This document shows, one piece after another, positions 32,984 through 41,167 of a DNA stretch of 64,000 bases. The stretch covers positions 186,001 through 250,000 of the forward strand of contig NZ_LQIK01000012.1 in NCBI RefSeq assembly GCF_001499855.1. Direction: 5' to 3'. How positions within the stretch are numbered: the first letter of the stretch is position 1; each line of letters begins with the position of its first letter. The position numbers were made by a program, and so were the translations under genes. Under the pieces are notes generated by a model. That model worked only from the letters and a program-made list of their open reading frames with translations. It made no database searches and had not been told where the DNA came from. Source of the stretch: Mycobacterium sp. GA-0227b (lineage in GTDB: Bacteria; Actinomycetota; Actinomycetes; Mycobacteriales; Mycobacteriaceae).

Positions 32984-34057
32984 CTACACGTTGAACCTGA
33001 ACTCCACCACGTCGCCGTCGGCCATGACGTAGTCCTTACCCTCCATCCGCACCTTGCCCGCCGCCTTCGCCACAGCCATCGATCCGGCCTCGACCAGGTC
33101 GTCGTAGGAGACGATCTCGGCCTTGATGAAACCCTTCTCGAAGTCGGTGTGGATCACCCCCGCCGCCTTCGGCGCGGTGTCGCCCTGGTGAATCGTCCAC
33201 GCACGGGACTCTTTCGGCCCCGCGGTCAAGAACGTCTGCAGCTTCAGCGTGTGAAAACCCGCCCGCGCCAACGCATCCAGCCCACGTTCGGTCTGGCCGA
33301 TCGACTCGAGCAGCTCGGCGGCCGACTCGTCGTCGAGCTCCTGCAGCTCGGCCTCGATCTTCGCGTCCAGGAACACCGCATCGGCGGGCGCCACCATCTC
33401 GCGCAACTCCGCCTTTCGCGCGTCGTCGGTCAACACCGCCTCGTCGGCGTTGAACACGTACAGGAACGGTTTGGTCGTCAGCAGATTCAGTTCGCGCAAC
33501 GGCGCGGTGTCCGCACCCGCGGCGAACAACGTCGTCCCACCGTTGAGGATCTCCTGCGCCGCCGCGGCCGCCTCGTGTGCCGGCCTGCGCTCCTTGTGCG
33601 TCCTGGCTTCCTTCTCCAGCCGCGGCAGTGCCTTCTCCAACGTCTGCAGGTCGGCGAGGATCAGTTCGGTCTCGATCACCTCTATGTCGGACTTCGGGTC
33701 GATGCGGCCGTCGACGTGTGCCACGTCGTCGTCGCTGAACACACGCACCACTTGGCAGATGGCGTCACTCTCGCGGATGTTGGCCAGAAACTTGTTGCCG
33801 AGCCCGGCGCCTTCGGATGCGCCCTTGACGATCCCGGCGATATCAACGAAGGTGACCGGCGCATGAATGATCCTTTCCGACCCGAAAATTCTGGCCAGCT
33901 CGGCCAATCGCGGATCGGGCAGCGGCACGACGCCCTCATTCGGCTCGATCGTGGCGAACGGGTAGTTGGCGGCCAGCACGTCGTTTCGCGTCAACGCGTT
34001 GAACAGCGTCGATTTTCCGACGTTCGGCAAGCCGACGATTCCCAGGTTCAAGCTCAC
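32984..34057 (-). CDS. ychF: Redox-regulated ATPase YchF (Obg-like, OLA1 family)
   Basis: A 357-residue P-loop NTPase. G1: [15 protein letters not shown]3-type: [25 protein letters not shown]; the NxxE motif [10 protein letters not shown] replaces NKxD, which gives ATP preference. The C-terminal TGS domain is [72 protein letters not shown]. YchF binds ribosomes and acts in stress and translation control. GTG start. Divergent neighbour of the DUF6542 gene; same order as Rv1112-Rv1111c in M. tuberculosis. Confidence 0.95.
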   Translation of the reverse strand: MSLNLGIVGLPNVGKSTLFNALTRNDVLAANYPFATIEPNEGVVPLPDPRLAELARIFGSERIIHAPVTFVDIAGIVKGASEGAGLGNKFLANIRESDAICQVVRVFSDDDVAHVDGRIDPKSDIEVIETELILADLQTLEKALPRLEKEARTHKERRPAHEAAAAAQEILNGGTTLFAAGADTAPLRELNLLTTKPFLYVFNADEAVLTDDARKAELREMVAPADAVFLDAKIEAELQELDDESAAELLESIGQTERGLDALARAGFHTLKLQTFLTAGPKESRAWTIHQGDTAPKAAGVIHTDFEKGFIKAEIVSYDDLVEAGSMAVAKAAGKVRMEGKDYVMADGDVVEFRFNV

Positions 34058-34141
34058 AGGGTCCAGAGTCTAGGAGACTGTGACGGGCGCGCCCGAACCG
34101 CGCTGACAGCCACACATAGCGAAAGCCGGTACGGTCTACCT

Positions 34142-35230
34142 GTGTCAGCACAGCGCGCACGGTCGGCGGTGGCCGCCGGCCATCGGTCCGCGCACCCCAA
34201 TTTCCCCGGTGTCCCCGGGTGGGGTGCTGTGCTCGTCGCATTCACCGCAACCGCGATCGGTTTCGCGTTCGACGCCGGATCGGGCAGCAAAGAACTCAGC
34301 TCGGTCTTCGCCGCGTGCTACATCCTCGGCTGCCTCGCGGCGGTGCTGGCAGTCCGGCAGGAAGCGGTGTTCACCGCGGTCATCCAGCCGCCGCTGATTC
34401 TGTTCGTCAGCGTGCCGGGGGCCTACTTCCTGTTCACCGGCGGGCAGTTCACCGGCGTCAAGGATCTGGCGATCAACTGCGGCTACCCGCTGATCGAGCG
34501 CTTCCCGTTGATGTTCTTCACGTCGGCGGCCGTGCTGGTGGTCGGCATGATCCGCTGGTACGTCGGCATGGCGACCCGCCGCACCTCCCCACAAGCCGCC
34601 GACGACCGCAGCGAGTCGAAGCCCGGACGCGTGACGGAGTTGGCGACGGCGTTGATGAGCAAAGCGGCGGTCAAGGTGTCGGCGCTGTTGGCGCGCGAAT
34701 CGCCCGACGACGCCGAACCGGTCGCGCGGCCTCGCCGTAAGCGGACCGAGAGTGCGAGCCGGCCCGCCCGTACCGCCAGAACGGCGTCGAATCGCAACGG
34801 TCGGCCGGCCAGCCGGACCTCGACGCCACGACCGCGCCATGTCCGTCCGCCCGAGACCGAAATCATCGAGCCCGTCGCCGAGCGGCCCCGCCGCACCCGT
34901 TCGGGCCGGCACGCCGAGCCGCCGTCACCGGCCGAGCCTCGCCGTCGGCCGCGCCCGGCGAACCCACGGCAGCCCGGCCCTCCCCCATCAGAGCGCCGCG
35001 TCGGCTACGACCGCGCCGGCCGCGATCGGACCGGGGAACGCCCCGAGCGTCGCCGCCGCTTCGACGACTACCAACCTCGTGAGCCACACCGTAGCAACGG
35101 CAACGGAACCCACCACCCGGTCTCCCGGGTGCGCTATCGGGGCGAAGAGACCGACGACCGCGCGGAGTACCGCACCCGTCGCCGGACGCCCAGGGACTGG
35201 GAGGCCGACTCCTGGGAGTACGACATCTGA
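34142..35230 (+). CDS. DUF6542 membrane protein with long basic C-terminal tail
   Basis: 362 residues from GTG 34142. The N-terminal part has four hydrophobic segments (GWGAVLVAFTATAIGFAFDAG, FAACYILGCLAAVLAV, PPLILFVSVPGAYFLF, FFTSAAVLVVGMIRW), matching the DUF6542 domain of Rv1111c-type proteins. The C-terminal 200 residues are disordered and extremely rich in Arg and Pro (RPRRTRSGRHAEPPSPAEP, GERPERRRRFDDYQPREP). Function unknown; the tail could bind nucleic acid or acidic wall polymer. It is convergent with ispH. Confidence 0.8.
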   Translation: MSAQRARSAVAAGHRSAHPNFPGVPGWGAVLVAFTATAIGFAFDAGSGSKELSSVFAACYILGCLAAVLAVRQEAVFTAVIQPPLILFVSVPGAYFLFTGGQFTGVKDLAINCGYPLIERFPLMFFTSAAVLVVGMIRWYVGMATRRTSPQAADDRSESKPGRVTELATALMSKAAVKVSALLARESPDDAEPVARPRRKRTESASRPARTARTASNRNGRPASRTSTPRPRHVRPPETEIIEPVAERPRRTRSGRHAEPPSPAEPRRRPRPANPRQPGPPPSERRVGYDRAGRDRTGERPERRRRFDDYQPREPHRSNGNGTHHPVSRVRYRGEETDDRAEYRTRRRTPRDWEADSWEYDI

Positions 35231-35254
35231 CGCTGCGGCTCTGACGCTCGACGG

Positions 35255-36256
35255 CTACGCGCGAGCGGGGCGGATCTCTCTGGGCAACGCGAACACCAGC
35301 GTCTCGTTGGCCGTCGTCACCGGCTGCACGACGTCGTAGCCGTACTCGGCCAGCCGCTCCAACACGCCGCGCACCAGGATCTCCGGCACCGACGCGCCGG
35401 AGGTGACCCCGACCGTCGTCACCCCATCGAGCCACGCGGGGTCGATGTCGTCGGCACAGTCGACGAGGTGGGCGGTGTCGGAGCCGGCGCCCAGCGCAAC
35501 CTCGACCAGCCGGACAGAGTTCGACGAGTTGCGCGATCCGACCACGATCACCAGCTCGCACTCCGGGGCCATCGCCTTGACCGCCACCTGGCGGTTCTGC
35601 GTGGCGTAACAGATGTCGTCGCTCGGCGGGTCCTGCAGGGTCGGGAACTTCTCGCGCAGCCGACGCACCGTTTCCATGGTCTCGTCGACGCTCAGCGTGG
35701 TCTGCGACAGCCAGATGACCTTGCTCTCGTCGCGCACGGTGACGTTCTCGACGGAGTCCGGCCCGTCGACGAGCTGCACGTGGTCGGGCGCCTCCCCGGC
35801 GGTGCCGACGACCTCCTCATGGCCTTCGTGGCCGATGAGCAGGATGTCGTAATCGTCGCGGGCGAACCGCTTGGCTTCGTTGTGCACCTTGGTGACCAGC
35901 GGACAGGTGGCGTCGATGACCTTGAGGTCGCGCTCCTTGGCGGTCTGGTGCACGGTCGGTGCGACGCCGTGGGCGGAGAACACCACGATCGCGCCTTCGG
36001 GCACCTCGTCGGTCTCCTCGACGAACACCGCACCCGCCTTCGCCAGCGTCTCGACGACGTGCCGGTTGTGCACGATTTCGTGGCGCACGTAAACCGGGGC
36101 GCCGTGCTTTTCCAGCGCCCGCTCGACGGTCTCGACGGCGCGGTCGACGCCCGCGCAGTAACCCCGCGGCTCGGCGAGCAGCACCCGCTTGCCGGAGACG
36201 CCACCGGTGACCGAGCTGGAGGCACCCGGAATCCCCATGTTGATAGTCGGCGGCAT
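35255..36256 (-). CDS. ispH: 4-hydroxy-3-methylbut-2-enyl diphosphate reductase
   Basis: 333 residues. IspH (LytB) makes IPP and DMAPP from HMBPP in the MEP isoprenoid pathway using a [4Fe-4S] cluster. The three cluster Cys are in [20 protein letters not shown] and [11 protein letters not shown]; substrate residues include [34 protein letters not shown] and TSGASVPE. The start [14 protein letters not shown] (36256) follows the M. tuberculosis LytB2 N-terminus as I recall it; the frame stays open far upstream without similarity. Divergent from the lipid-droplet-protein gene. Confidence 0.96.
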   Translation of the reverse strand: MPPTINMGIPGASSSVTGGVSGKRVLLAEPRGYCAGVDRAVETVERALEKHGAPVYVRHEIVHNRHVVETLAKAGAVFVEETDEVPEGAIVVFSAHGVAPTVHQTAKERDLKVIDATCPLVTKVHNEAKRFARDDYDILLIGHEGHEEVVGTAGEAPDHVQLVDGPDSVENVTVRDESKVIWLSQTTLSVDETMETVRRLREKFPTLQDPPSDDICYATQNRQVAVKAMAPECELVIVVGSRNSSNSVRLVEVALGAGSDTAHLVDCADDIDPAWLDGVTTVGVTSGASVPEILVRGVLERLAEYGYDVVQPVTTANETLVFALPREIRPARA

Positions 36257-36331
36257 GACTCCCAGGGTACGCAAAGAGCCGTTCGGTGGCCCTCCCGGAC
36301 CAGCCGAGAAGCCGCCCGTAGGCTGGGGGCC

Positions 36332-36895
36332 ATGGCAACCGCACCGTATGGGGTCCGTCTGCTGGTTGGCGCGGCGGTAACCGCCATCGAGGAAACCCGT
36401 AAGCTCCCCCAGACCATCCTGATGTACCCGATGACCGTCGTCAGTCAGCTCGCGCACCTGGTGATGAAGATGCAGCAGGACGTCGCCGACCTGGTCATCA
36501 AGGGTGACGAGACGCTCGAGTCGCTCTTCCCGCCCAAGGATGAACAGCCCGAGTGGGCGACCTTCGACGAGGACCTCGACGACGGCGCGGCCCCGACTCC
36601 CACCACCGACGGTGAGCGCCTGACCGAGGGCCGCTTCGCGCTGTTCAGCAACGGGGAACCCGGGACGTCGACGGCTGACCAGGAGACCCGCACGACGTCG
36701 GACCCGGGCGACGTCCCCGAGATCGTCACCGAACTGGACTACGAATCGCTCACGCTCGCGCAGCTGCGGGCTCGATTGGGCACCCTGCGGGTCAACGATC
36801 TCGAGGCGCTGCTGGCCTATGAAGAGGCCACCAAGGGTCGCGCACCGTTCCAAACTCTGCTCGCCAACAGGATCACCCGCGCGTCCGCTCGGTGA
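36332..36895 (+). CDS. Lipid droplet-associated protein (Rv1109c type)
   Basis: 187 residues from ATG 36332: [82 protein letters not shown]. This N-terminus is that of the conserved mycobacterial protein annotated as lipid droplet-associated. The amphipathic N-terminal helices could insert in a lipid monolayer. The middle is acidic and disordered; the end ([45 protein letters not shown]) is a helical SAP-like hairpin. It lies 22 bases upstream of xseA and is probably co-transcribed with it. Confidence 0.85.
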   Translation: MATAPYGVRLLVGAAVTAIEETRKLPQTILMYPMTVVSQLAHLVMKMQQDVADLVIKGDETLESLFPPKDEQPEWATFDEDLDDGAAPTPTTDGERLTEGRFALFSNGEPGTSTADQETRTTSDPGDVPEIVTELDYESLTLAQLRARLGTLRVNDLEALLAYEEATKGRAPFQTLLANRITRASAR

Positions 36896-36917
36896 CCTCC
36901 CCCAGCGGGCGCAGAAG

Positions 36918-38150
36918 ATGACAGACGCCGAGCCGGGCAAGTCCCCCGACAACCCGTGGCCGGTGCGCGCCGTGGCCACCCGCGTCGCCAAGTACATCGA
37001 CCGGCTCGGCACCGTGTGGGTCGAGGGCCAGCTGACCGAACTCAAGCTGCGCCAGACGACCGCATGGATGGTGCTGCGCGACCCCGCCGCCGACATGTCG
37101 CTGTCGGTGAGCTGTCCGCGCGACCTGGTCGCGAATGCGCCGGTGCCGCTGACCGAGGGCACGCAGGTGCTGATGCACGGCAAGCCGCAGTTCTACACCC
37201 GCAACGGCTCGTTCAGCCTGCGCATCTATGAGATCCGCGCCGTTGGGCTCGGCGAGTTGCTGGCCCGCATCGAGCGGCTGCGCCGGTTGCTCGACGCCGA
37301 GGGGCTGTTCGACCCACGGCTGAAGCGGCCGCTGCCCTTTCTGCCGCGCACGGTCGGGCTGATCACCGGCCGGGCCAGCCACGCTGAGCGCGACGTCATC
37401 ACTGTTGCTCGAGATCGTTGGCCCGCAGTGCATTTCGCGATCCGTAACACCGCGGTGCAGGGTCCCAACACCGTGCCGCAGGTCGTCGAGGCGTTACGCG
37501 AACTGGACGCCGATTCCGAGGTGGACGTCATCGTGCTCGCCCGCGGTGGCGGCAGCGTCGAGGACCTGCTGCCCTTCTACGACGAGACACTGTGCCGCGA
37601 GATCGCCAAGTGCACCACGCCGGTGGTGAGCGCGATCGGTCACGAACCCGACAACCCGCTGTGTGATCTGGTGGCCGATGTGCGGGCGGCCACCCCCACC
37701 GACGCCGCCAAGCGGATCGTCCCCGACGCCGCCGCCGAGCAGGCGTTGATCACCGACCTGTGTCGACGCGGTGGGCGGGCGCTGCGCAACTGGGTGCACC
37801 GCGAACAACGCACCATCGACCAGTTGCGCAGCAGACCCGTGCTGGCGCAGCCGCTGGCCGCGATCAACGCGCGCGCCGATGAGGTCGAGCGCGCTCGCGG
37901 CACCGCCCGCCGCGACATCACCCGCCTGGTGGCCGCCGAGACCGACCGCATCGGACACCTGTCGGCGCGCCTGGGCACACTGGGCCCGGCGGCGACGCTG
38001 GCGCGGGGCTACGCGGTGGTGCAGACCATGCCCGCGGGCACCGTGCTGCGGACGACGGCGGACGCTCCGAAAGGCAGCCGGCTCCGCGTCAGGGTGGCCG
38101 ACGGGGCGATCGCGGCGGTCAGCGAGGGGCCGGAAGGAACGAATCAATGA
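36918..38150 (+). CDS. xseA: Exodeoxyribonuclease VII large subunit
   Basis: 410 residues, standard XseA length. N-terminal OB fold: [34 protein letters not shown]. Catalytic core: [24 protein letters not shown] and [61 protein letters not shown], the conserved XseA blocks. The C-terminal coiled coil binds XseB. The complex degrades single-stranded DNA. ATG 36918; the stop overlaps xseB by four bases (ATGA). Confidence 0.96.
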   Translation: MTDAEPGKSPDNPWPVRAVATRVAKYIDRLGTVWVEGQLTELKLRQTTAWMVLRDPAADMSLSVSCPRDLVANAPVPLTEGTQVLMHGKPQFYTRNGSFSLRIYEIRAVGLGELLARIERLRRLLDAEGLFDPRLKRPLPFLPRTVGLITGRASHAERDVITVARDRWPAVHFAIRNTAVQGPNTVPQVVEALRELDADSEVDVIVLARGGGSVEDLLPFYDETLCREIAKCTTPVVSAIGHEPDNPLCDLVADVRAATPTDAAKRIVPDAAAEQALITDLCRRGGRALRNWVHREQRTIDQLRSRPVLAQPLAAINARADEVERARGTARRDITRLVAAETDRIGHLSARLGTLGPAATLARGYAVVQTMPAGTVLRTTADAPKGSRLRVRVADGAIAAVSEGPEGTNQ

Positions 38151-38359
38151 AGCCCATTAGTGAACTCGGCTACGAAGAAGCGCGAGAAGAACTGGTCGCG
38201 GTCGTCCAGCAGTTGGAGCAGGGCGGCTTGGACCTCGACGCATCGCTGAAGCTCTGGGAACGTGGCGAAGAGCTCGCTAAACGCTGCGAAGAACACTTAG
38301 CTGGCGCGCGCAAGCGGATCGAGGATGCGCTTGCCGCCAAGGAACCTGAAGAAAGTTGA
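38147..38359 (+). CDS. xseB: Exodeoxyribonuclease VII small subunit
   Basis: 70 residues of the XseB family: [60 protein letters not shown]. The E-x-LE-x-GxLxLExSLxLxExGxxL pattern is clear. It caps the helices of XseA and regulates the nuclease. It overlaps xseA (ATGA) and precedes the 3-beta-HSD gene by 51 bases that hold a KstR-type box. Confidence 0.95.
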   Translation: MKPISELGYEEAREELVAVVQQLEQGGLDLDASLKLWERGEELAKRCEEHLAGARKRIEDALAAKEPEES

Positions 38360-38393
38360 TGCGGCAACGACCCCGGCGAAAAGGGGTCGAAAC

Positions 38394-38407
38394 TGTAACA
38401 CGTTTCA
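38394..38407. promoter_or_regulatory. KstR-type operator upstream of the 3-beta-HSD gene
   Basis: TGTAACACGTTTCA fits TnnAACnnGTTnnA. It lies 3 bases before ATG 38411 and 15 bases before ATG 38423, so binding would block transcription of the dehydrogenase. The motif match is direct; KstR control of the M. tuberculosis orthologue is my recollection. Confidence 0.75.
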
Positions 38408-38410
38408 GTT

Positions 38411-39532
38411 ATGCTGCCCGCCATGGGTGACTCAACGCTGACCACCGAACTGGGCCGGGTGCTCGTGACGGGCGGATCGGGATTCGTCGGCGCCAATCTG
38501 GTGACCGAACTGCTCGAGCGCGGACACCAGGTCCGTTCCTTCGACCGCGCCCCCTCGCCGCTACCGGCGCACCCGCGACTCGAAGTACTCGAAGGCGACA
38601 TCTGCGACGTCGAGACGGTGGCGGCCGCCGTCGCCGGTGTCGACACCGTCTTCCATACCGCGGCGATCATCGACCTGACGGGCGGCGGCGCGGTGAGCCG
38701 GGAAAGTCGCGAGCGCAGCTTCGCGATCAATGTCGCCGGGACCGAGAACCTCGTGCGGGCGGCGCAGGCGGCGGGCGTGAAGCGCTTCGTCTACACCGCG
38801 TCCAACAGCGTCGTCATGGGCGGCAAGCGCATCTCCGGTGGTGACGAAACCCTGCCCTACACAGAGCGGTTCAACGATCTCTACACCGAGACCAAGGTCG
38901 TCGCGGAGAAATTCGTACTGTCACAGAACGGCACCGGCGGGCTGTTGACGTGTTCGATCCGGCCGAGCGGCATCTGGGGTCGCGGCGACCAGACCATGTT
39001 CCGCAAGGTGTTCGAGAGCGTGCTCGCCGGCCACGTCAAGGTGCTGGTGGGCAGCAAGAACGTCAAGCTCGACAACTCCTACGTACACAACCTCATTCAC
39101 GGTTTCATCCTGGCCGCACAGCATCTGGTGCCCGGCGGTACGGCGCCGGGGCAGGCGTACTTCATCAACGACGGCGAACCGATCAACATGTTCGAGTTCT
39201 CCCGGCCGGTGGTGGAGGCGTGCGGGCAGAAGTATCCGAAGCTGCGCGTGCCCGGCCGGCTCGTGTGGTTCGTCATGACGGTGTGGCAGTGGCTGCACTT
39301 CAAATTCGGCGCCCCCAAGCCGATGATCGAACCGCTTGGCGTGGAACGGCTTTACCTCGACAACTACTTCTCCATCGCGAAGGCCGAACGCGATCTCGGC
39401 TACCGGCCGCTGTTCAGTACCGAGCAGGCGATGGCCGAGTGCCTGCCCTATTACGTCGACCTCTACGGCCAGATGGAGAACGCGTCGAAGGAACCGGCAG
39501 TCAGCATCACCGCGGCGCCGCCCGAGGGCTGA
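38411..39532 (+). CDS. hsd: 3-beta-hydroxysteroid dehydrogenase/isomerase (Rv1106c type)
   Basis: A 373-residue extended SDR that oxidises the 3-beta-hydroxyl of cholesterol or pregnenolone and isomerises the double bond, the first ring reaction in cholesterol use. Motifs: RVLVTGGSGFVGANLVTELL (NAD site), FHTAAIIDL, YTASNSVVMGG, and the catalytic YTETK. The sequence closely follows M. tuberculosis Rv1106c, including NDLYTETKVVAEKFVL and RPSGIWGRGDQTMFRKVFESVL. Start ATG 38411 or 38423; the latter leaves more room for promoter elements behind the KstR box. Confidence 0.92.
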   Translation: MLPAMGDSTLTTELGRVLVTGGSGFVGANLVTELLERGHQVRSFDRAPSPLPAHPRLEVLEGDICDVETVAAAVAGVDTVFHTAAIIDLTGGGAVSRESRERSFAINVAGTENLVRAAQAAGVKRFVYTASNSVVMGGKRISGGDETLPYTERFNDLYTETKVVAEKFVLSQNGTGGLLTCSIRPSGIWGRGDQTMFRKVFESVLAGHVKVLVGSKNVKLDNSYVHNLIHGFILAAQHLVPGGTAPGQAYFINDGEPINMFEFSRPVVEACGQKYPKLRVPGRLVWFVMTVWQWLHFKFGAPKPMIEPLGVERLYLDNYFSIAKAERDLGYRPLFSTEQAMAECLPYYVDLYGQMENASKEPAVSITAAPPEG

Positions 39533-39534
39533 GT

Positions 39535-39813
39535 TCAGCGGTACAGGTGCACCGGCTGATGCGTGGCCTGCTCGATCCGTGAGGACGCGCGCTGCAGCAA
39601 GTCCGCGCCGAGCGCGATCAGCCCTCTCGCCGCAGCGATCTCCTCACCCACCAGCGGCTGTACGGAATCCGCGGGGTTGCGGTAGGCGTCGCCCAACGCA
39701 GTGACCGTTTCACCGTCATCACGGGTGGCCCGCACCGTCGCGTGGGTGTGCGTCTCGTCCTCGGCGAACTCGACGTCGATGTGCCAGATGTTGTCCATGA
39801 CCTTGTCGTACAT
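39535..39813 (-). CDS. DUF1876 protein (Rv1738/Rv2632c family)
   Basis: About 92 residues: MYDKVMDNIWHIDVEFAEDETHTHATVRATRDDGETVTALGDAYRNPADSVQPLVGEEIAAARGLIALGADLLQRASSRIEQATHQPVHLY. The DxExT-x-A-x-A start, N-P-A-D, GxE-x-AxARAL-type helix and E-x-x-THQP ending match the DUF1876 family; Rv1738 is a hypoxia-induced protein with similarity to ribosome hibernation factors. ATG 39813 is chosen because GGAGG lies nine bases upstream; ATG 39819 and GTG 39822 are alternatives. No clear DosR box is visible upstream. Confidence 0.78.
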   Translation of the reverse strand: MYDKVMDNIWHIDVEFAEDETHTHATVRATRDDGETVTALGDAYRNPADSVQPLVGEEIAAARGLIALGADLLQRASSRIEQATHQPVHLYR

Positions 39814-39895
39814 TGCCATCACCCTCCACTACCAGGGTCCTCCCTAGGCGGGTGCTTCGCACGCAATTCGCGCACGGTGCGGCACGCGATTCGGC

Positions 39896-40651
39896 ATGGT
39901 GGTGGCGATGGTCGAATCACGCTTCACCACCAACGGCGACGTGCGCCTTCACTACCTCGACTCCGGCGGGGAGGGTCGCGGCGCGCCGGTCGTCTTCGTT
40001 CCGGGCATGACCGACCTCGCCGCCGACTACGCCGACATCCTCACGCTGTTCGGCCGGCGGACCCTCGTCGTCGAGCTGCGGGGACACGGGCGTAGCGCCG
40101 CACCGAAAAGTGGTTACGACTCAAGCACACTCGGCAGTGATGTCGGCGCGGTGATCGACACGGTCACCGACGGACCGGTGCACCTGGTGACGTTCTCGCG
40201 CGGCACGGCATATGCGTTGACGTGGGCGCTGGCGCATCGCGACCGGGTGCGGTCGATCTCGATCGGCGACTACATCCCCGAGGAGATCACGCTGCCAGAG
40301 CACATCTTCGTCCGACTGTTGGACGGACGCTGGCGGGGCACTCCCGTGCGCGAGCGTCTCGACCGCAGCGCCGGCGTCGCCACGTTCCGCTCCGCGCGTT
40401 CACAGTCCTTCTGGGAACCGCTGGCGCAGTGGCAGCCGCCGCTGCTGGTGGTACGAAGTCCCACCAGCCCGTTGATCGACGACGCCGCGTGGGACCGCTA
40501 TCGACGTCTGTTTCCCGCGGCGCGGCTGCATGTCTTCCCCGACTCCCCGCACGACATCTTCCGGCCCGACCGAGGCCGCTTTCCAGCACTGGTGCGTGCG
40601 CACGTGGACGCGGTCGACGAAACCGTCAGGGCAACGTCGCCAGCTCAGTGA
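39896..40651 (+). CDS. Alpha/beta hydrolase
   Basis: 251 residues. VVFVPGMTDLAADY forms the oxyanion strand region, LRGHGRSAAP is the strand-4 loop, LVTFSRGTAYAL is the nucleophile elbow (Ser in F-S-R-G), and the late His lies in FPDSPHDIFRPD. The Ser-His set fits an esterase or C-C hydrolase. It is the first plus-strand gene of the accessory island and ends 26 bases inside the convergent 2H-phosphoesterase gene. The substrate is unknown. Confidence 0.78.
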   Translation: MVVAMVESRFTTNGDVRLHYLDSGGEGRGAPVVFVPGMTDLAADYADILTLFGRRTLVVELRGHGRSAAPKSGYDSSTLGSDVGAVIDTVTDGPVHLVTFSRGTAYALTWALAHRDRVRSISIGDYIPEEITLPEHIFVRLLDGRWRGTPVRERLDRSAGVATFRSARSQSFWEPLAQWQPPLLVVRSPTSPLIDDAAWDRYRRLFPAARLHVFPDSPHDIFRPDRGRFPALVRAHVDAVDETVRATSPAQ

Positions 40652-41150
40652 CTTCGCCTGTGCCGCTGTTGATCAGCGCCGCATGATCCACCCGCGCGCG
40701 CAGCGGCAGGACGTCCATTACCGTCGCCGCCACGGTCGGCAGCTGCGACAGCGTCGCGCGCGGTGCAAGCGAACAGTGCGGCAGCCAGCTCCCCGGACGA
40801 TAGTGCTTGTGCAGATCTGCGCCGGTCGCCGCGATGGCCTCGACCACCCGCTGCTGGCGGGTGACCAGGTCCGCGCTGACGCCTGCCACGAGCCACACCC
40901 GGCCCCGCCGGAACACGCCTATCCCGTCGAAGTGCAAATCGACCGGTTCTCCATTGTCGAGCCCTGCGAGGGCAGCGCCGACGGCCGCGTCGTCCCACCG
41001 GCGCAGCACCGCATAGCTCACATGAGGCAAGTGCTTGCCGTGGGTGTGCGAACGCAGGCTCGGCACGCCGATGTCTTCCAGCCGGTCCCACAACGCGCGG
41101 ACCGCACGCTCGGAGCGCCGATCGAAAAGCAGGCAGACCGCCAGCGCCAT
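40626..41150 (-). CDS. 2'-5' RNA ligase/2H phosphoesterase family protein
   Basis: 174 residues with the two HxS/T motifs of the 2H superfamily: LPHVSYAVLRRW (about 42-53) and LPHCSLAPRATL (about 125-136), each within a symmetric lobe. The family acts on 2',3'-cyclic or 2'-5' phosphodiester bonds in RNA or nucleotides. It is a single gene, convergent with the hydrolase, 17 bases downstream of the alkylsulfatase stop on the same strand. Confidence 0.82.
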   Translation of the reverse strand: MALAVCLLFDRRSERAVRALWDRLEDIGVPSLRSHTHGKHLPHVSYAVLRRWDDAAVGAALAGLDNGEPVDLHFDGIGVFRRGRVWLVAGVSADLVTRQQRVVEAIAATGADLHKHYRPGSWLPHCSLAPRATLSQLPTVAATVMDVLPLRARVDHAALINSGTGEVTELATLP

Positions 41151-41167
41151 GGCTCAGCGTACGGCGG

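Noticed and set aside
39814..39895. DosR box upstream of the DUF1876 gene
   Set aside because: AGGACCCTGG-like sequence is present, but no 20-bp palindrome close to the DosR consensus can be built.
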